DNA of 64,000 nt from an uncultured Pelagibacteraceae bacterium (lineage in GTDB: Bacteria; Pseudomonadota; Alphaproteobacteria; Pelagibacterales; Pelagibacteraceae): positions 62,001 through 126,000 of the forward strand of contig CACHTQ010000003.1 of assembly GCA_902582845.1 (NCBI GenBank). The letters run 5' to 3'. The position numbers were made by a program, and so were the translations under genes. Below, piece after piece: positions 46,184 through 56,222 of this stretch. Each line of letters starts with the position of its first letter. Position 1 is the stretch's first letter. Below the pieces are notes generated by a model. It saw nothing but the letters and a program-made list of their open reading frames with translations, searched no databases and was not told the DNA's origin.

Positions 46184-47512
46184 ATGAGTCAAAAAATTTT
46201 CATTAAAACTTTTGGATGCCAAATGAATGAGTATGACTCAAATAGAATATTAGATACTGTTAAAAAAATTGGTTATGAGAAGACAGAAAAATACGAGGAT
46301 GCTAATTGTTATTTGTTAAACACATGTCATATAAGGGATAAAGCTAAAGAAAAAGTTTATTCTGAAATAGGTAGAGTAAAAAAAATTTTTAGATATAAAA
46401 AAAAACCATTAGTTATTATAGCAGGCTGTGTTGCCCAAGCAGAAAATCAGGAAATGCTAAAAAGAGAGCCTTTTATTGATTTGGTAATAGGTCCTCAAGC
46501 TTATCATAAAATTAATAACACAATCTTAAATTATGTTGAAAAAAAAAAGAAACTTGAGGAAACAGAGTTTGATGCAATTACAAAATTTGAATATTTGAGT
46601 AAAATAAAAAATAAAGTTGGAAAAGTTTCATCTTTTTTAACAATTCAAGAAGGCTGTGATAAATTTTGTCATTTTTGTGTGGTTCCTTATACTAGAGGAC
46701 CAGAGTACTCAAGACCACCTAGACAAATTTTGGATGAAGCAAAATATTTAGCCGATAACGGTGTAAGAGAAATTACCTTGCTAGGTCAAAATGTAAATGC
46801 TTATGAAAGTAATGGTTTTCGTTTATCAGATTTAATTCTAAGTATTGAAAAATTAAATGATATTAAAAGAATAAGATACACAACATCTCATCCAAAAGAT
46901 ATGACCAATGACTTGATTGAAGTTTATAAAAGTTCAAATAAACTTATGCCACTGGTACATTTACCAGTGCAAAGCGGATCAAATAAAATATTAAAATTAA
47001 TGAATAGAAATCATTCTATTGAGAATTACCTCGAAACATTAAACAAATTAAAAGAAATTAATTCAAAAATAGATTTTTCAAGTGATTTTATTATAGCTTA
47101 TCCTGAGGAGGAAAATCAGGACTTTGAAGATACTTTAAATTTAATCAAAAAAGTAAAATTTATAAATTCTTATTCATATATCTTTAGCCCTAGACCTGGA
47201 ACTGTCTCTGAAAATTTAAATTTGATTGATAGAAAAATTTCATTTGAAAGGTTAGACAAAATTCAAAATGAGTTGTTTAAAAATCAGATTGAAAAAAATA
47301 AATCTTTAGAAAACAGGATTGTGGAAGTATTAGTTGAAAATTTTACGGAAGATAAAACTAAAACTTTTGGAAGAACTAAGTACATGACATCAGTAATATT
47401 TGATGGTAAGAAAAGTGATATTGGAAAAATTGTGCAAGTAAAAATTCATAAAAGTAATAGAACAACTTTATTTGGCGAAATTGTAAATAATTCTAATCAG
47501 AAAGTTGCATAA
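46184..47512 (+). CDS. miaB: tRNA-2-methylthio-N6-dimethylallyladenosine synthase MiaB
   Basis: MiaB is a radical SAM enzyme that adds a methylthio group to i6A37 in tRNA. The N-terminal UPF0004 domain binds one cluster with Cys residues in FGCQMNEYDS, NTCHIRDKA and AGCVAQAE. The radical SAM motif is EGCDKFCHFCVVPYTRGPEYSRP (CxxxCxxC, about residues 155-175). A TRAM domain closes the chain. The length is 442 residues. It is followed two bases on by phoH (TTG start). Confidence 0.96.
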   Translation: MSQKIFIKTFGCQMNEYDSNRILDTVKKIGYEKTEKYEDANCYLLNTCHIRDKAKEKVYSEIGRVKKIFRYKKKPLVIIAGCVAQAENQEMLKREPFIDLVIGPQAYHKINNTILNYVEKKKKLEETEFDAITKFEYLSKIKNKVGKVSSFLTIQEGCDKFCHFCVVPYTRGPEYSRPPRQILDEAKYLADNGVREITLLGQNVNAYESNGFRLSDLILSIEKLNDIKRIRYTTSHPKDMTNDLIEVYKSSNKLMPLVHLPVQSGSNKILKLMNRNHSIENYLETLNKLKEINSKIDFSSDFIIAYPEEENQDFEDTLNLIKKVKFINSYSYIFSPRPGTVSENLNLIDRKISFERLDKIQNELFKNQIEKNKSLENRIVEVLVENFTEDKTKTFGRTKYMTSVIFDGKKSDIGKIVQVKIHKSNRTTLFGEIVNNSNQKVA

Positions 47513-47514
47513 AT

Positions 47515-48510
47515 TTGAGCGGAATAACAAAAAAAAATATTGAACAAGCATTAAAATTTGTTTACTCAGATAATAACTCTTTAAGCGTAATATTTCATGA
47601 TAACGATTTGTTAATGGGTGTTGTTGGTGAATTTAATAAAAATTTACAGGAACTTGAAAAAATCACCAAATGTAGACTATATTCAAGAGGAAATTCTATT
47701 CTTATAAAATCAGACCCTGAAACAAATGAAAAAGTAAAAAATGCGATCCAATTTTTAGTTAACCAATTTATTAATAATGGAAATATCGAATATAAAGATA
47801 TACTTTCTTCTGTAGACAAATTTATGATTAATGAAAAAATAAAAAACAATAATGTAACTGATATAATCAAAACTCCTAAAAAATCTATAATTCCTAGATC
47901 TGAAAAACAAAAGAATTATGTCAGAGCTTTAAGACAAAGTGATATTGTAATTTCTGCTGGACCTGCAGGCACAGGTAAGACATTTTTGGCGGTTGCAGTT
48001 GGCTTGACTATGCTTTTAGAAAAAAAAATTGAAAGAATAATTTTGTCAAGGCCAGCGGTTGAAGCCGGGGAACGTTTAGGGTTTTTGCCTGGTGATATGA
48101 AAGAGAAAGTAGACCCCTATTTGAGACCGCTATATGATTCTTTATATGACCTTTTTGATTTTGAAAAAATCCAAAGAATGATTGAAATTGGAGATATAGA
48201 GATAGCACCATTGGCTTTTATGAGAGGCCGAACTCTTAAAAATTCCTTTGCAATTTTAGATGAAGCACAAAATGCAACTGACACTCAGATCAAAATGTTT
48301 CTTACTCGTATCGGTGAAAATTCAAAAATTGTTGTTAACGGAGATCCAACCCAAATTGACCTACCTAACAAAAATATGTCGGGATTAGTTCGATCAAAAG
48401 AATTACTTGGTCATTTAAAAGAGATATCAATTGTTGATTTTGATCACTCAGATGTAGTCAGACACCCACTTGTATCAAAAATAGTAAAAGCATACTCAAA
48501 TAATGATTAA
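47515..48510 (+). CDS. PhoH-like ATPase
   Basis: The 331-residue protein has the PhoH domain: Walker A is SAGPAGTGKTFLAVAVGLTML near residue 143, and FAILDEAQNATDTQIKMFLTRIG is Walker B. LSRPAVEAGERLGFLPGDMKEKVDPYLRPLYDSL is a family signature. A KH-like N-terminal part precedes it. PhoH proteins are probably RNA helicases or processing ATPases that work with YbeY, whose gene overlaps by eight bases here. The start codon is TTG. Confidence 0.94.
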   Translation: MSGITKKNIEQALKFVYSDNNSLSVIFHDNDLLMGVVGEFNKNLQELEKITKCRLYSRGNSILIKSDPETNEKVKNAIQFLVNQFINNGNIEYKDILSSVDKFMINEKIKNNNVTDIIKTPKKSIIPRSEKQKNYVRALRQSDIVISAGPAGTGKTFLAVAVGLTMLLEKKIERIILSRPAVEAGERLGFLPGDMKEKVDPYLRPLYDSLYDLFDFEKIQRMIEIGDIEIAPLAFMRGRTLKNSFAILDEAQNATDTQIKMFLTRIGENSKIVVNGDPTQIDLPNKNMSGLVRSKELLGHLKEISIVDFDHSDVVRHPLVSKIVKAYSNND

Positions 48511-48964
48511 AATTAGTGTCTTCTCTGAAGAGAAGGCTTGGTCAAAAAGACTGAAAAATACAGATATTTTTTTTAAAAAAATATGTAATGCTTTTCCAAA
48601 GAAATATAAATTTTCAAACAAAAAAGTTTCATTGAGCTTATTACTTTCTAATAATAAAAATATTAAAAAATTAAATAAACATTTTAGAAAAAAAAATAAA
48701 TCTACTGATATTTTATCTTTTCCGTTAAATAAAAAAATTAAATTTTCAAAAAATTCTTATTTGGGAGATATTATAATTAGTTATAATTATTTAGATAATC
48801 CTAAATCTCAAGATTTAGAGTCATTTAAACAAAAAACTATTAAAGTTTTCATTCATGGTTTTCTTCATCTTTTAGGTTTTAATCATATAAAAAATAAAGA
48901 TTATTTTAAAATGTTAAGAGAAGAAAATCTTATATATAAACATGTAAAATCTAAAATAGATTAA
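48503..48964 (+). CDS. ybeY: Endoribonuclease YbeY (rRNA maturation factor)
   Basis: YbeY is a zinc-dependent RNase needed for 16S rRNA 3'-end maturation and ribosome quality control. The metal site is VFIHGFLHLLGFNHIKN (HxxxHxxxxxH, about residues 115-130), and KSTDILSFPLN and GDIIISYNYL are the family motifs. The length is 153 residues. It overlaps phoH by eight bases and is followed one base on by lnt. The corC gene usually found between ybeY and lnt is absent. Confidence 0.93.
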   Translation: MIKISVFSEEKAWSKRLKNTDIFFKKICNAFPKKYKFSNKKVSLSLLLSNNKNIKKLNKHFRKKNKSTDILSFPLNKKIKFSKNSYLGDIIISYNYLDNPKSQDLESFKQKTIKVFIHGFLHLLGFNHIKNKDYFKMLREENLIYKHVKSKID

Positions 48965-48965
48965 T

Positions 48966-50510
48966 TTGAAAAAAAAAGTTTATATCAAATCAATTATCTT
49001 AATTTTACTAGGTTGCTTTTCATCTTTAAGTTTGCCTCCATTTAATTATATTTTTATTAATTTTTTGACTTTTAGTTTGTTCTATATTCTTTTGGTAAAG
49101 ACCTTTGAAATTAACAAAAACAAAAAATTATTTTTTCTCTATGGTTGGTTATTTGGACTTGGATATTTTATAAGTAATCTTTATTGGATCTCGATATCGC
49201 TTACCTTTGACGAAAGTTTTAAGTTTTTAATTCCTCTAACTATAGTTTTAGTTCCAGCTTTTTTAGCTTTATTTTATGGATTAGCCTCATTTTTATTTTT
49301 AATTTTGAAGCCAAAGAAAAATTTAAGTTCATTTTTTCTTTTTTCACTAATATTTGGAACAATTGAATTTATAAGAGGAACAATACTTACTGGTTTTCCA
49401 TGGAATCTAATCGCTTATAGTTTTTCTAATCAAATTGAAATTTTACAAATCACATCAATTATAGGCACCTATAGCTTCAATCTTTTTTGTATTTCTCTTT
49501 TTGCTAGCACTTCATTTTTAGTTTTAAGAGACAGTAAAAAAGAAATTATTGTTTGTATTTTATTTTTTTTAATAACTTTATCTTTTTATTTTTTTGGATC
49601 TCAACGATTAGAAAAATTCAACAAAATCGAGGCTAATAATTTAAATTACAAACTACGAGTTATAAGCTCGAATGTTAGTATTGATAGATTTTATAATGAT
49701 ACTGATCCTGTTTCAGTAATTAATGATTTAATTAAAGTTAGTTCACCACGAAATAATGAAAAAACAATTTTTATTTGGCCTGAAGGTATATTGCCAGATA
49801 TTTCAAAAGATCAACTTAAGGAATATAAATTTTTATTTGATAATGAATTTAATGAAAATCACATATTATCAATTGGGATTAATGATATAAAAAAAGAAGA
49901 TCAAACTATAAAATATTTTAATTCATTCACAATTTATGACCACAACCTTGAAATATTAAATTCATACAACAAAGTCAATCTGGTTCCCTTTGGTGAATTT
50001 TTACCCTTTGAAAAAATTCTGAGTCTTATTGGATTGAAGACAATCACTAATAATTATCAATCTTATTCAAGAGGAGAAACAAGAAATATTATAGAGGTGA
50101 ATAAAACTAATTTTTCAGTAAGACTATTACCACTTATTTGTTATGAAATAATTTATACTGGGAATATTTTTAATAACAGAGATTTTGATTTTATTGTGAA
50201 TATTTCTGAGGATGGTTGGTTTGGTCAGTCCATAGGTCCTCATCAACATTTTGTGCACAGCATTTATAGATCTATTGAAAGTGGTAAATATGTATTAAGA
50301 TCTGCAAACAACGGAATAGCTGCAATAGTTAATCCTTTGGGAGTTGTTGAAAAACAAGTTGGTTTAAATCGATCTGGTTTTGTTGATTTATTTGAAACAA
50401 AAAAAATAGAGCCAACAATATTTTCAAAATATGGAAATAAAATTTTTGTAATAATAATTTTAATGTATATTTCTTTAATATTTTCATTTAATAGAATTAG
50501 AAATGAGTGA
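48966..50510 (+). CDS. lnt: Apolipoprotein N-acyltransferase
   Basis: Lnt adds the third acyl chain to outer-membrane lipoproteins, so it acts on LptE and the DUF3576 and BON lipoproteins of this window. The first about 200 residues form membrane segments. The nitrilase domain has [11 protein letters not shown] (catalytic Glu), [14 protein letters not shown] (Lys) and [11 protein letters not shown] (Cys near residue 390), followed by [17 protein letters not shown]. The length is 514 residues. The start codon is TTG at 48966, and its end overlaps metK by eight bases. Confidence 0.94.
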   Translation: MKKKVYIKSIILILLGCFSSLSLPPFNYIFINFLTFSLFYILLVKTFEINKNKKLFFLYGWLFGLGYFISNLYWISISLTFDESFKFLIPLTIVLVPAFLALFYGLASFLFLILKPKKNLSSFFLFSLIFGTIEFIRGTILTGFPWNLIAYSFSNQIEILQITSIIGTYSFNLFCISLFASTSFLVLRDSKKEIIVCILFFLITLSFYFFGSQRLEKFNKIEANNLNYKLRVISSNVSIDRFYNDTDPVSVINDLIKVSSPRNNEKTIFIWPEGILPDISKDQLKEYKFLFDNEFNENHILSIGINDIKKEDQTIKYFNSFTIYDHNLEILNSYNKVNLVPFGEFLPFEKILSLIGLKTITNNYQSYSRGETRNIIEVNKTNFSVRLLPLICYEIIYTGNIFNNRDFDFIVNISEDGWFGQSIGPHQHFVHSIYRSIESGKYVLRSANNGIAAIVNPLGVVEKQVGLNRSGFVDLFETKKIEPTIFSKYGNKIFVIIILMYISLIFSFNRIRNE

Positions 50511-51672
50511 TTTAAAAAATTATCTTTTTACTAGCGAGTCTGTCTCTGAAGGACACCCAGATAAAGTATCTGATAGAATTTCAGATATGGTTGTTGACAC
50601 TTATATTTCTGGGGATCCATTTTCTAGAGTAGCTTGTGAAACGTTAACCACTACTAATAAAGTTGTCTTAGCAGGAGAAGTTAGAGGACCAGAAATTAAA
50701 AAAGATGAATTAATTGAAAAAGTTAGAGTCTGTATTAAAGATATTGGTTATGATCAAGAGGGCTTCACCTGGAGAGAAGCAACTAAAATCGAAAGTCATT
50801 TACATTCCCAATCTGCTGATATTGCTATGGGTGTTGACTCAAGCGGAAATAAAGATGAGGGAGCTGGAGACCAGGGTATTATGTTTGGTTATGCATGTAA
50901 TGAAACTGAAGAATTAATGCCAGCACCAATTCATTATTCTCACAAGATTTTAAGACTAATGGCTGAAGATAGAAAATCAGGAAAGCTAAGAAATATTGAA
51001 CCAGATTCTAAGAGTCAAGTAACATTTGAATATGTTGATGGTAAACCCTCAAAAGTAAAATCAGTTGTTATTTCTTCTCAACATTCAGCTGATATAAATC
51101 AATCACAAGTAAGAGGTTTGCTTAAACCTTATTTATCAAAATCTATACCTGAAAATTTTCTTAAAGATTTTAATGAAGATGAATTTTATGTTAATCCCAC
51201 AGGTAATTTTGTCATTGGTGGTCCTGATGGTGATTGTGGTTTAACAGGAAGAAAAATTATAGTTGATACTTATGGTGGAGCAGCACCTCACGGTGGAGGA
51301 GCTTTTTCTGGCAAAGATCCAACTAAAGTTGATAGATCAGCAGCTTATGCAGCCAGATATATAGCCAAAAATATTGTCAGCTCAAAAATTGCAGAAAAAT
51401 GTTTAATCCAATTAGCATATGCGATTGGAGTTTCAAAACCGTTATCTATTTATGTAGACTTGTTTGATAATGATTTAGAAAAAAACAAATTTGTTTTAAA
51501 AAAAATTAATGAAAATTTCGACTTGAGTCCAAGAGGAATTAGAGAAATGTTAAATTTGAACAAACCAATTTATGAAAAAACAGCTGCCTATGGACATTTT
51601 GGAAGAGCACCTGAGAATAATGGGTCATTTTCTTGGGAAAAAACGGATAAAAAAGGTATTTTTTCGAAATAG
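50503..51672 (+). CDS. metK: S-adenosylmethionine synthetase
   Basis: MetK makes SAM from methionine and [25 protein letters not shown] is the N-terminal signature, [16 protein letters not shown] the ATP loop, and [45 protein letters not shown] the C-terminal signature. The length is 389 residues. It starts inside lnt. No SAM riboswitch is possible here, since there is no leader. A strong hairpin terminator follows at 51729-51755. Confidence 0.98.
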   Translation: MSDLKNYLFTSESVSEGHPDKVSDRISDMVVDTYISGDPFSRVACETLTTTNKVVLAGEVRGPEIKKDELIEKVRVCIKDIGYDQEGFTWREATKIESHLHSQSADIAMGVDSSGNKDEGAGDQGIMFGYACNETEELMPAPIHYSHKILRLMAEDRKSGKLRNIEPDSKSQVTFEYVDGKPSKVKSVVISSQHSADINQSQVRGLLKPYLSKSIPENFLKDFNEDEFYVNPTGNFVIGGPDGDCGLTGRKIIVDTYGGAAPHGGGAFSGKDPTKVDRSAAYAARYIAKNIVSSKIAEKCLIQLAYAIGVSKPLSIYVDLFDNDLEKNKFVLKKINENFDLSPRGIREMLNLNKPIYEKTAAYGHFGRAPENNGSFSWEKTDKKGIFSK

Positions 51673-51728
51673 TTTGAGTTGAATTAAAAAAAAACTTTAT
51701 TATATTGCACTTACATTGTTGGACTTAC

Positions 51729-51755
51729 AAAATGGGCATTTGCCCATTTTTTTTT
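51729..51755 (+). terminator. Intrinsic terminator between metK and nusA
   Basis: AAAATGGGC, a short ATTT loop and GCCCATTTT form a nine-base-pair stem followed by nine T residues. The T run ends directly at the GGAG ribosome binding site of nusA (51756-51759). It therefore both ends the metK transcript and lies within 14 bases of the nusA ATG. The rest of the gap 51673-51728 is AT-rich and may hold a promoter; none is clear. Confidence 0.88.
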
Positions 51756-51768
51756 GGAGCAAGTAAAA

Positions 51769-53322
51769 ATGTTAAATAAAAGAGCAGATAAACTTGAATT
51801 ATTGAGAATTGCTGAAGCGGTTGCTTTAGAAAAATCTATTGATAAAGAATTAATTATAAATTCAATGGAAACAGGTATTGCCAAAGCTGCAAAATCAAAA
51901 TTTGGTCAAGAAAACGAAATTAAAGTTTCAATAAATAGAGACAATGGAGATATACAGATTTTTAGAAAAATGATTGTCACCGAAAACCCTGAGAACTCCA
52001 ATACGGAGATTAAATTAGAAGATGCAATTAATATTGATAAAACTAATAAAGAAAAAACTATAGGTGATGAAGTTTTACAACCATTACCAACCTTTGATTT
52101 TGGAAGAATAGCAGCTCAAATTGCAAAACAGGTAATAAACTCAAGCGTGCGAGAAGCAGAGCGTGATAAACAATATAATGATTATATTGACAAAAAAGAT
52201 ACTATTCTAAGTGGAATTGTAAAGAGATTAGAATTTGGGAACGTTATTGTAGATCTAGGAAGAACGGAAGCAATAATTCAAAAAAATGAGCTTATACCGA
52301 GAGAAATAATTAAGGCTGGTGATAGAATAAAGGCTTATTGCTTCGATGTGAGACGTGAACAAAGAGGACAACAAATTTTCTTATCAAGAGCACATCCAAA
52401 GTTTATGGAAAAACTTTTTATCCAAGAGGTTCCAGAAATTTATGATGGGCTTATTGAGATAAAATCTTCCTCAAGAGATCCGGGAAGTAGAGCAAAAATT
52501 TGTGTAAAAGCAGTGGATGCTTCTCTTGATCCAGTAGGTGCGTGTGTTGGTATGAGAGGTTCAAGAGTGCAGGCTGTGGTAAATGAACTTCAAGGTGAAA
52601 AGATAGATATAGTTAATTGGTCCGAAGATCCAGCTGTTTTAGTATCAAATTCACTATCTCCCGCAGATGTATTAAGAGTCAATGTCGATATTGAGAGAAA
52701 AAAGTTGGATGTAATATTGACCGAAGAGAATTTAAGTAAAGCTATTGGAAGAAGAGGTCAAAATGTAAGATTAGCAACAAAGCTTCTTAACTATGAAATT
52801 AACATAATGACCGATAAAGAAGATTCAGAAAGAAGGCAACTTGAATTTAAGGAGAAAACAGAAAATTTTGTAAAAAATTTAGAATTAGACGAAACATTAG
52901 GCCAATTATTAGTTGCCGAGGGATTTTCAACTATTGATGAAATTAAAGATAGTTCAGTTGAAAATCTATTAAAAATAGAAGGTATCGAAGAAGAAACTGC
53001 AAAGGCACTTATAGAGAGAGCGAAAGAATTTCATGAGAAAGACCAAGAAGATATCTCAAAAAGAATAAAAGAACTTGGGTTAGAGGAGGCTTTGAGAAAT
53101 TTAAAGGGTTTAACACCAGGCATGTTAGTAACATTAGGAGAACAAAAAATTTTAAAACTTGAAGATTTTGCTGATTTAGCATCTGACGAATTGACAGGAG
53201 GTTATGACGTCATCAAAGGCTCAAAAGTAAAAATAGAAGGTTATTTAGAAGATTTCGCATTATCAAAAGATGAGGCTGATGCTTTAATTATGTCTGCTAG
53301 AAATATTGTTTACAAAGATTGA
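51769..53322 (+). CDS. nusA: Transcription termination/antitermination factor NusA
   Basis: NusA binds RNA polymerase and nascent RNA and controls pausing, termination and antitermination. It has an N-terminal RNAP-binding domain (about residues 1-125), an S1 domain (LSGIVKRLEFGNVIVDLGRTEAII), KH domains (DPGSRAKICV, DPVGACVGMRGSRVQAVVNELQGEKIDIV, AIGRRGQNVRLA) and two C-terminal helix-hairpin-helix repeats. The track begins at a TTG at 51754; the ATG at 51769, 10 bases after GGAG, is preferred and gives 517 residues. The usual upstream rimP is absent. Confidence 0.96.
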   Translation: MLNKRADKLELLRIAEAVALEKSIDKELIINSMETGIAKAAKSKFGQENEIKVSINRDNGDIQIFRKMIVTENPENSNTEIKLEDAINIDKTNKEKTIGDEVLQPLPTFDFGRIAAQIAKQVINSSVREAERDKQYNDYIDKKDTILSGIVKRLEFGNVIVDLGRTEAIIQKNELIPREIIKAGDRIKAYCFDVRREQRGQQIFLSRAHPKFMEKLFIQEVPEIYDGLIEIKSSSRDPGSRAKICVKAVDASLDPVGACVGMRGSRVQAVVNELQGEKIDIVNWSEDPAVLVSNSLSPADVLRVNVDIERKKLDVILTEENLSKAIGRRGQNVRLATKLLNYEINIMTDKEDSERRQLEFKEKTENFVKNLELDETLGQLLVAEGFSTIDEIKDSSVENLLKIEGIEEETAKALIERAKEFHEKDQEDISKRIKELGLEEALRNLKGLTPGMLVTLGEQKILKLEDFADLASDELTGGYDVIKGSKVKIEGYLEDFALSKDEADALIMSARNIVYKD

Positions 53323-53332
53323 GGAATGAGCC

Positions 53333-55504
53333 ATGGAGAACAAAAAGATAAAACTAACTATTTCTGGCAAGCCAAAAAAGATAATTAAAAATTTTGAGAA
53401 CTCTAACTCACAAAATAATAAATCTACTGTAACAAGCAAACTTCAGCATAAATTTGTTAAAAAGGGAACTGCTTTTAGGCCTCATAAATCAACATTATCA
53501 GCAAAAAAACCAGGAAATATTGGTGATTTTGAAAAAAGAAAACTCGCAGAACAAAGAGCTACAAAAAGGTTAAAAGATGAAGCGAGTATTAAGGATAAAA
53601 AGATTAAATTAGGAACAAAAAAAAGAGAGGTAAAACTAACAGTTTCCAGAGCTTTAAGTGATGAAATTGAAGCAAGAGAAAGAAGTTTAGCATCTGTAAA
53701 AAGAGCAAGAGAAAAAGAAAGTAAAAATCAAAATAAAGAGCAAAGAAAAGATGACTTAAAACCAGTTAAAAGAGATGTAAATATTCCAGAGGCAATAACT
53801 GTAAGGGAGTTGGCAAACAGAATGGCTGAACAATCTAGCAATGTAATAAAGTATCTTTTTGGTATGGGGGTCACAGTCACAATCAATCAAACTTTAGCTG
53901 CAGATACAGCTGAATTTTTAGTAAAGGAATTTGGTCATAATCCAATAAGGGAGGAAAAAGCCGAGGAAATAATTCAAAAGATAAAAGCTTCAAGAACTGA
54001 AAATTTAAAGAATAGACCGCCAATAGTAACGGTAATGGGACACGTTGATCATGGCAAAACATCCCTACTGGATGTTTTAAGAAGCACTAATGTTGTATCA
54101 GGAGAGTTTGGTGGAATAACCCAACACGTTGGAGCATATCAAATAGAAAGTCAGGGTAATAAATTGACATTTATAGATACCCCAGGCCATGCTGCATTCA
54201 CAGAAATGAGAGCGAGAGGATCAAAATTAACTGATATTGTTGTATTGGTAGTTGCAGCAGATGACGGGGTTAAACCTCAAACTGTAGAGTCAATTAAACA
54301 TGCTAAGGCAGCTAATGTACCAATCGTAGTTGCAATAAATAAATGTGATTTACCAGAGGCTGACCCTCAAAAAATTAAAAATCAATTATTAGAACATGAA
54401 TTAATTGCTGAAGATTTATCAGGAGATACCTTAATGGTAGAAATTTCAACAAAAACAAAAAAAAATTTGGACAAATTAGTTGAGTCAATAATTTTACAGG
54501 CAGAAATTTTAGATTTAAAAACGGATTATGAATCTAAAGCTACCGGAATTGTTCTTGAGTCAAAAATTGATTTAGGCAAGGGTCCGGTTGTAAACATAGT
54601 TGTAACTACTGGTACGCTTAAAAAAGGTGATTTTTTTGTAAGTGGATTAAAATGGGGTAAAATCAGAGCTATAGTAAATGATAAAGGTGAAAATATAAGT
54701 GAAGCCCATCCTTCTACACCTGTAGAAATCTTGGGAATTAATGGAGCATCTAAAGCGGGTGATGACTTTATCGTATTTGAAAGCGAAAAAGAGGTAAAAT
54801 CGTTGAGTGAAACGAGAACTCAAGAAAAAAAAGAAAACAAAAACCCACTTACATTTGCAACTCAAGAGTCAGCGTTTAGTAATAATTTATCAAAAGAATT
54901 AAATATGATAATTAAATCAGATGTGCATGGGTCATCTGAAGCTATTAAAAATGCAATTAGTCAAATAAAACATGACGAAGTAAAAGCTAAAATAATTTTA
55001 GCTGACATAGGAATGGTTACAGAAACTGACGTTACTTTGGCTAAAGCATCTAATGCAGTGTTAATAGCATTTAACGTAAAGCCTAGTAAAGAAGCAAAAA
55101 AGCTTGCAGAAAACGAGAATATAAAAATTTCCTCATACAATATCATTTATGAGGTTTTAGATTTTATTAAAAAAAGAATGTCAGGGCTGTTAACACCTGA
55201 TGTTGAAGAAAAGGTAATTGGATCAGCACAAATTTTAGAAATTTTTAAAGTATCTGGTGCTGGCAAAGTAGCTGGTTCAAAAATAACCGAAGGTGAAATA
55301 AATAGCTCTTCTGATGTTCGAATTATTCGGGATGGCGCAATTATTTATACAGGAAAAGTTTCAACTATATTTAGAGAAAAAAACCAGGTAAAGCAGGTAA
55401 ATATTGGTCAAGAGTGTGGAATAACAGTCAAAGATTATATGGATTTCCAAAAAAATGACATTATAGAGGCATTTAGTGTTACATCTACAGAGAGATCAAT
55501 ATAA
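53333..55504 (+). CDS. infB: Translation initiation factor IF-2
   Basis: IF-2 places initiator tRNA on the ribosome. A basic N-terminal region (about 150 residues) precedes the IF2N domain ([27 protein letters not shown]). The G domain has [17 protein letters not shown] near residue 235, [17 protein letters not shown] and [10 protein letters not shown]. Beta-barrel and C-terminal domains follow. At 723 residues it is shorter than the E. coli form because the N-terminal part is reduced. It lies 10 bases after nusA; ylxR, often between them, is missing. Confidence 0.98.
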   Translation: MENKKIKLTISGKPKKIIKNFENSNSQNNKSTVTSKLQHKFVKKGTAFRPHKSTLSAKKPGNIGDFEKRKLAEQRATKRLKDEASIKDKKIKLGTKKREVKLTVSRALSDEIEARERSLASVKRAREKESKNQNKEQRKDDLKPVKRDVNIPEAITVRELANRMAEQSSNVIKYLFGMGVTVTINQTLAADTAEFLVKEFGHNPIREEKAEEIIQKIKASRTENLKNRPPIVTVMGHVDHGKTSLLDVLRSTNVVSGEFGGITQHVGAYQIESQGNKLTFIDTPGHAAFTEMRARGSKLTDIVVLVVAADDGVKPQTVESIKHAKAANVPIVVAINKCDLPEADPQKIKNQLLEHELIAEDLSGDTLMVEISTKTKKNLDKLVESIILQAEILDLKTDYESKATGIVLESKIDLGKGPVVNIVVTTGTLKKGDFFVSGLKWGKIRAIVNDKGENISEAHPSTPVEILGINGASKAGDDFIVFESEKEVKSLSETRTQEKKENKNPLTFATQESAFSNNLSKELNMIIKSDVHGSSEAIKNAISQIKHDEVKAKIILADIGMVTETDVTLAKASNAVLIAFNVKPSKEAKKLAENENIKISSYNIIYEVLDFIKKRMSGLLTPDVEEKVIGSAQILEIFKVSGAGKVAGSKITEGEINSSSDVRIIRDGAIIYTGKVSTIFREKNQVKQVNIGQECGITVKDYMDFQKNDIIEAFSVTSTERSI

Positions 55505-55872
55505 TGGCAGATAAAATTGGAAAACCACTATCACAAAGACAATTAAGGGTTGGCGAAATGATTAAACAATCTTTAAGCATGATTTTTTTAAGAAATGAAG
55601 CTAAGGTGCCCAATTTAGAAACAAATACTATTACGGTTACTGAGGTTAGAATGAGTCCAGATTTAAAAATAGCTAAAGCATATGTCCTACCACTAGGAGG
55701 AAAGGATGCAGAGGAAATAATTTATACTTTAAAAGAACACTCATTTTTAATTAGAAAAATTTTATCACAAAAAGTAGTTATGAAATTTTTACCAAAATTA
55801 CTTTTTAGAAAAGACGAGTCTTTTGAATACGCTGAAAAAATCGAAAACTTAATAAAACAAACAAACAACTAG
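55504..55872 (+). CDS. rbfA: Ribosome-binding factor A
   Basis: RbfA helps 30S maturation at the 5' end of 16S rRNA. The 122-residue protein has the KH-like family pattern: SQRQLRVGEMIKQSLSMIFLR, then TITVTEVRMSPDLKIAKAYVLPLGG and LSQKVVMKFLPKLLFRKDESFEYAEKIENLI. It starts on the last base of infB. The next gene is rpsO after 10 bases. truB, which commonly stands between rbfA and rpsO, is not present. Confidence 0.95.
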   Translation: MADKIGKPLSQRQLRVGEMIKQSLSMIFLRNEAKVPNLETNTITVTEVRMSPDLKIAKAYVLPLGGKDAEEIIYTLKEHSFLIRKILSQKVVMKFLPKLLFRKDESFEYAEKIENLIKQTNN

Positions 55873-55882
55873 AAAGATATAT

Positions 55883-56131
55883 ATGAGCAAAAAAGCACAA
55901 GAGTTAGCAATTCATGAGAGGGATACAGGGTCATCTGAAATTCAAATCGCTTTGCTAACAGAAAAAATTGAGAACCTCTCAACACATATCAAACAATTTA
56001 AAAAAGACAAACATTCGTCTGTTGGATTGTTGAGAGCGGTCAATAGAAGAAAAAAATTGTTAGAATACCTAAAGAAAAATAAAATGGATTCTTACAAAAA
56101 TGTACTGTCGAAATTGAATTTAAGAAAATAG
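55883..56131 (+). CDS. rpsO: 30S ribosomal protein S15
   Basis: S15 binds the central domain of 16S rRNA. The 82-residue protein has the family signature DTGSSEIQIALLTEKIENLSTHIKQFKKDKHSSVGLLRAVNRRKKLLEYLKK and lacks only a few N-terminal residues compared with E. coli S15 (89 residues). It lies between rbfA and pnp, its universal place in Proteobacteria. The 57 bases after its stop form an unusual purine-rich repeat leader for pnp. Confidence 0.98.
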   Translation: MSKKAQELAIHERDTGSSEIQIALLTEKIENLSTHIKQFKKDKHSSVGLLRAVNRRKKLLEYLKKNKMDSYKNVLSKLNLRK

Positions 56132-56188
56132 AAGTCAAGATAGATAGAACTGAATGGAACGAAACGAACGAAATGAAATGGAAATGAA
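56132..56188 (+). repeat. Purine-rich tandem repeat leader of pnp
   Basis: The whole rpsO-pnp spacer is built of short imperfect repeats: AGATAGATAG, then units of GAAC, GAAAC, GAAC, GAAAT, GAAAT, GGAAAT and GAAAT. It is nearly free of C and T, so the RNA should be unstructured. It holds ATG triplets at 56154, 56173, 56178 and 56184 before the true pnp ATG at 56189, and no clear Shine-Dalgarno sequence. Confidence 0.85.
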
Positions 56189-56222
56189 ATGTTTAAAGTA
56201 TACAAGAAGGAAATTGAAGTAG
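56154..56222 (+). CDS. Possible upstream ORF overlapping the pnp start (22 codons)
   Basis: The ATG at 56154 opens a 22-codon frame ([22 protein letters not shown]) that ends with TAG at 56220-56222, 34 bases inside pnp and in another frame. Two further ATGs (56178, 56184) are in the same frame. If translated, it would compete with pnp initiation. The frame may be chance in a repeat; there is no ribosome profiling or conservation evidence here. Confidence 0.2.
   Translation: MERNERNEMEMKCLKYTRRKLK

Noticed and set aside
50400-50502. SAM riboswitch upstream of metK
   Set aside because: metK starts inside lnt; there is no leader and no riboswitch fold.
51754-51768. TTG start of nusA in the track
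   Set aside because: This TTG overlaps the terminator T run and the GGAG site; the ATG at 51769 has correct spacing.
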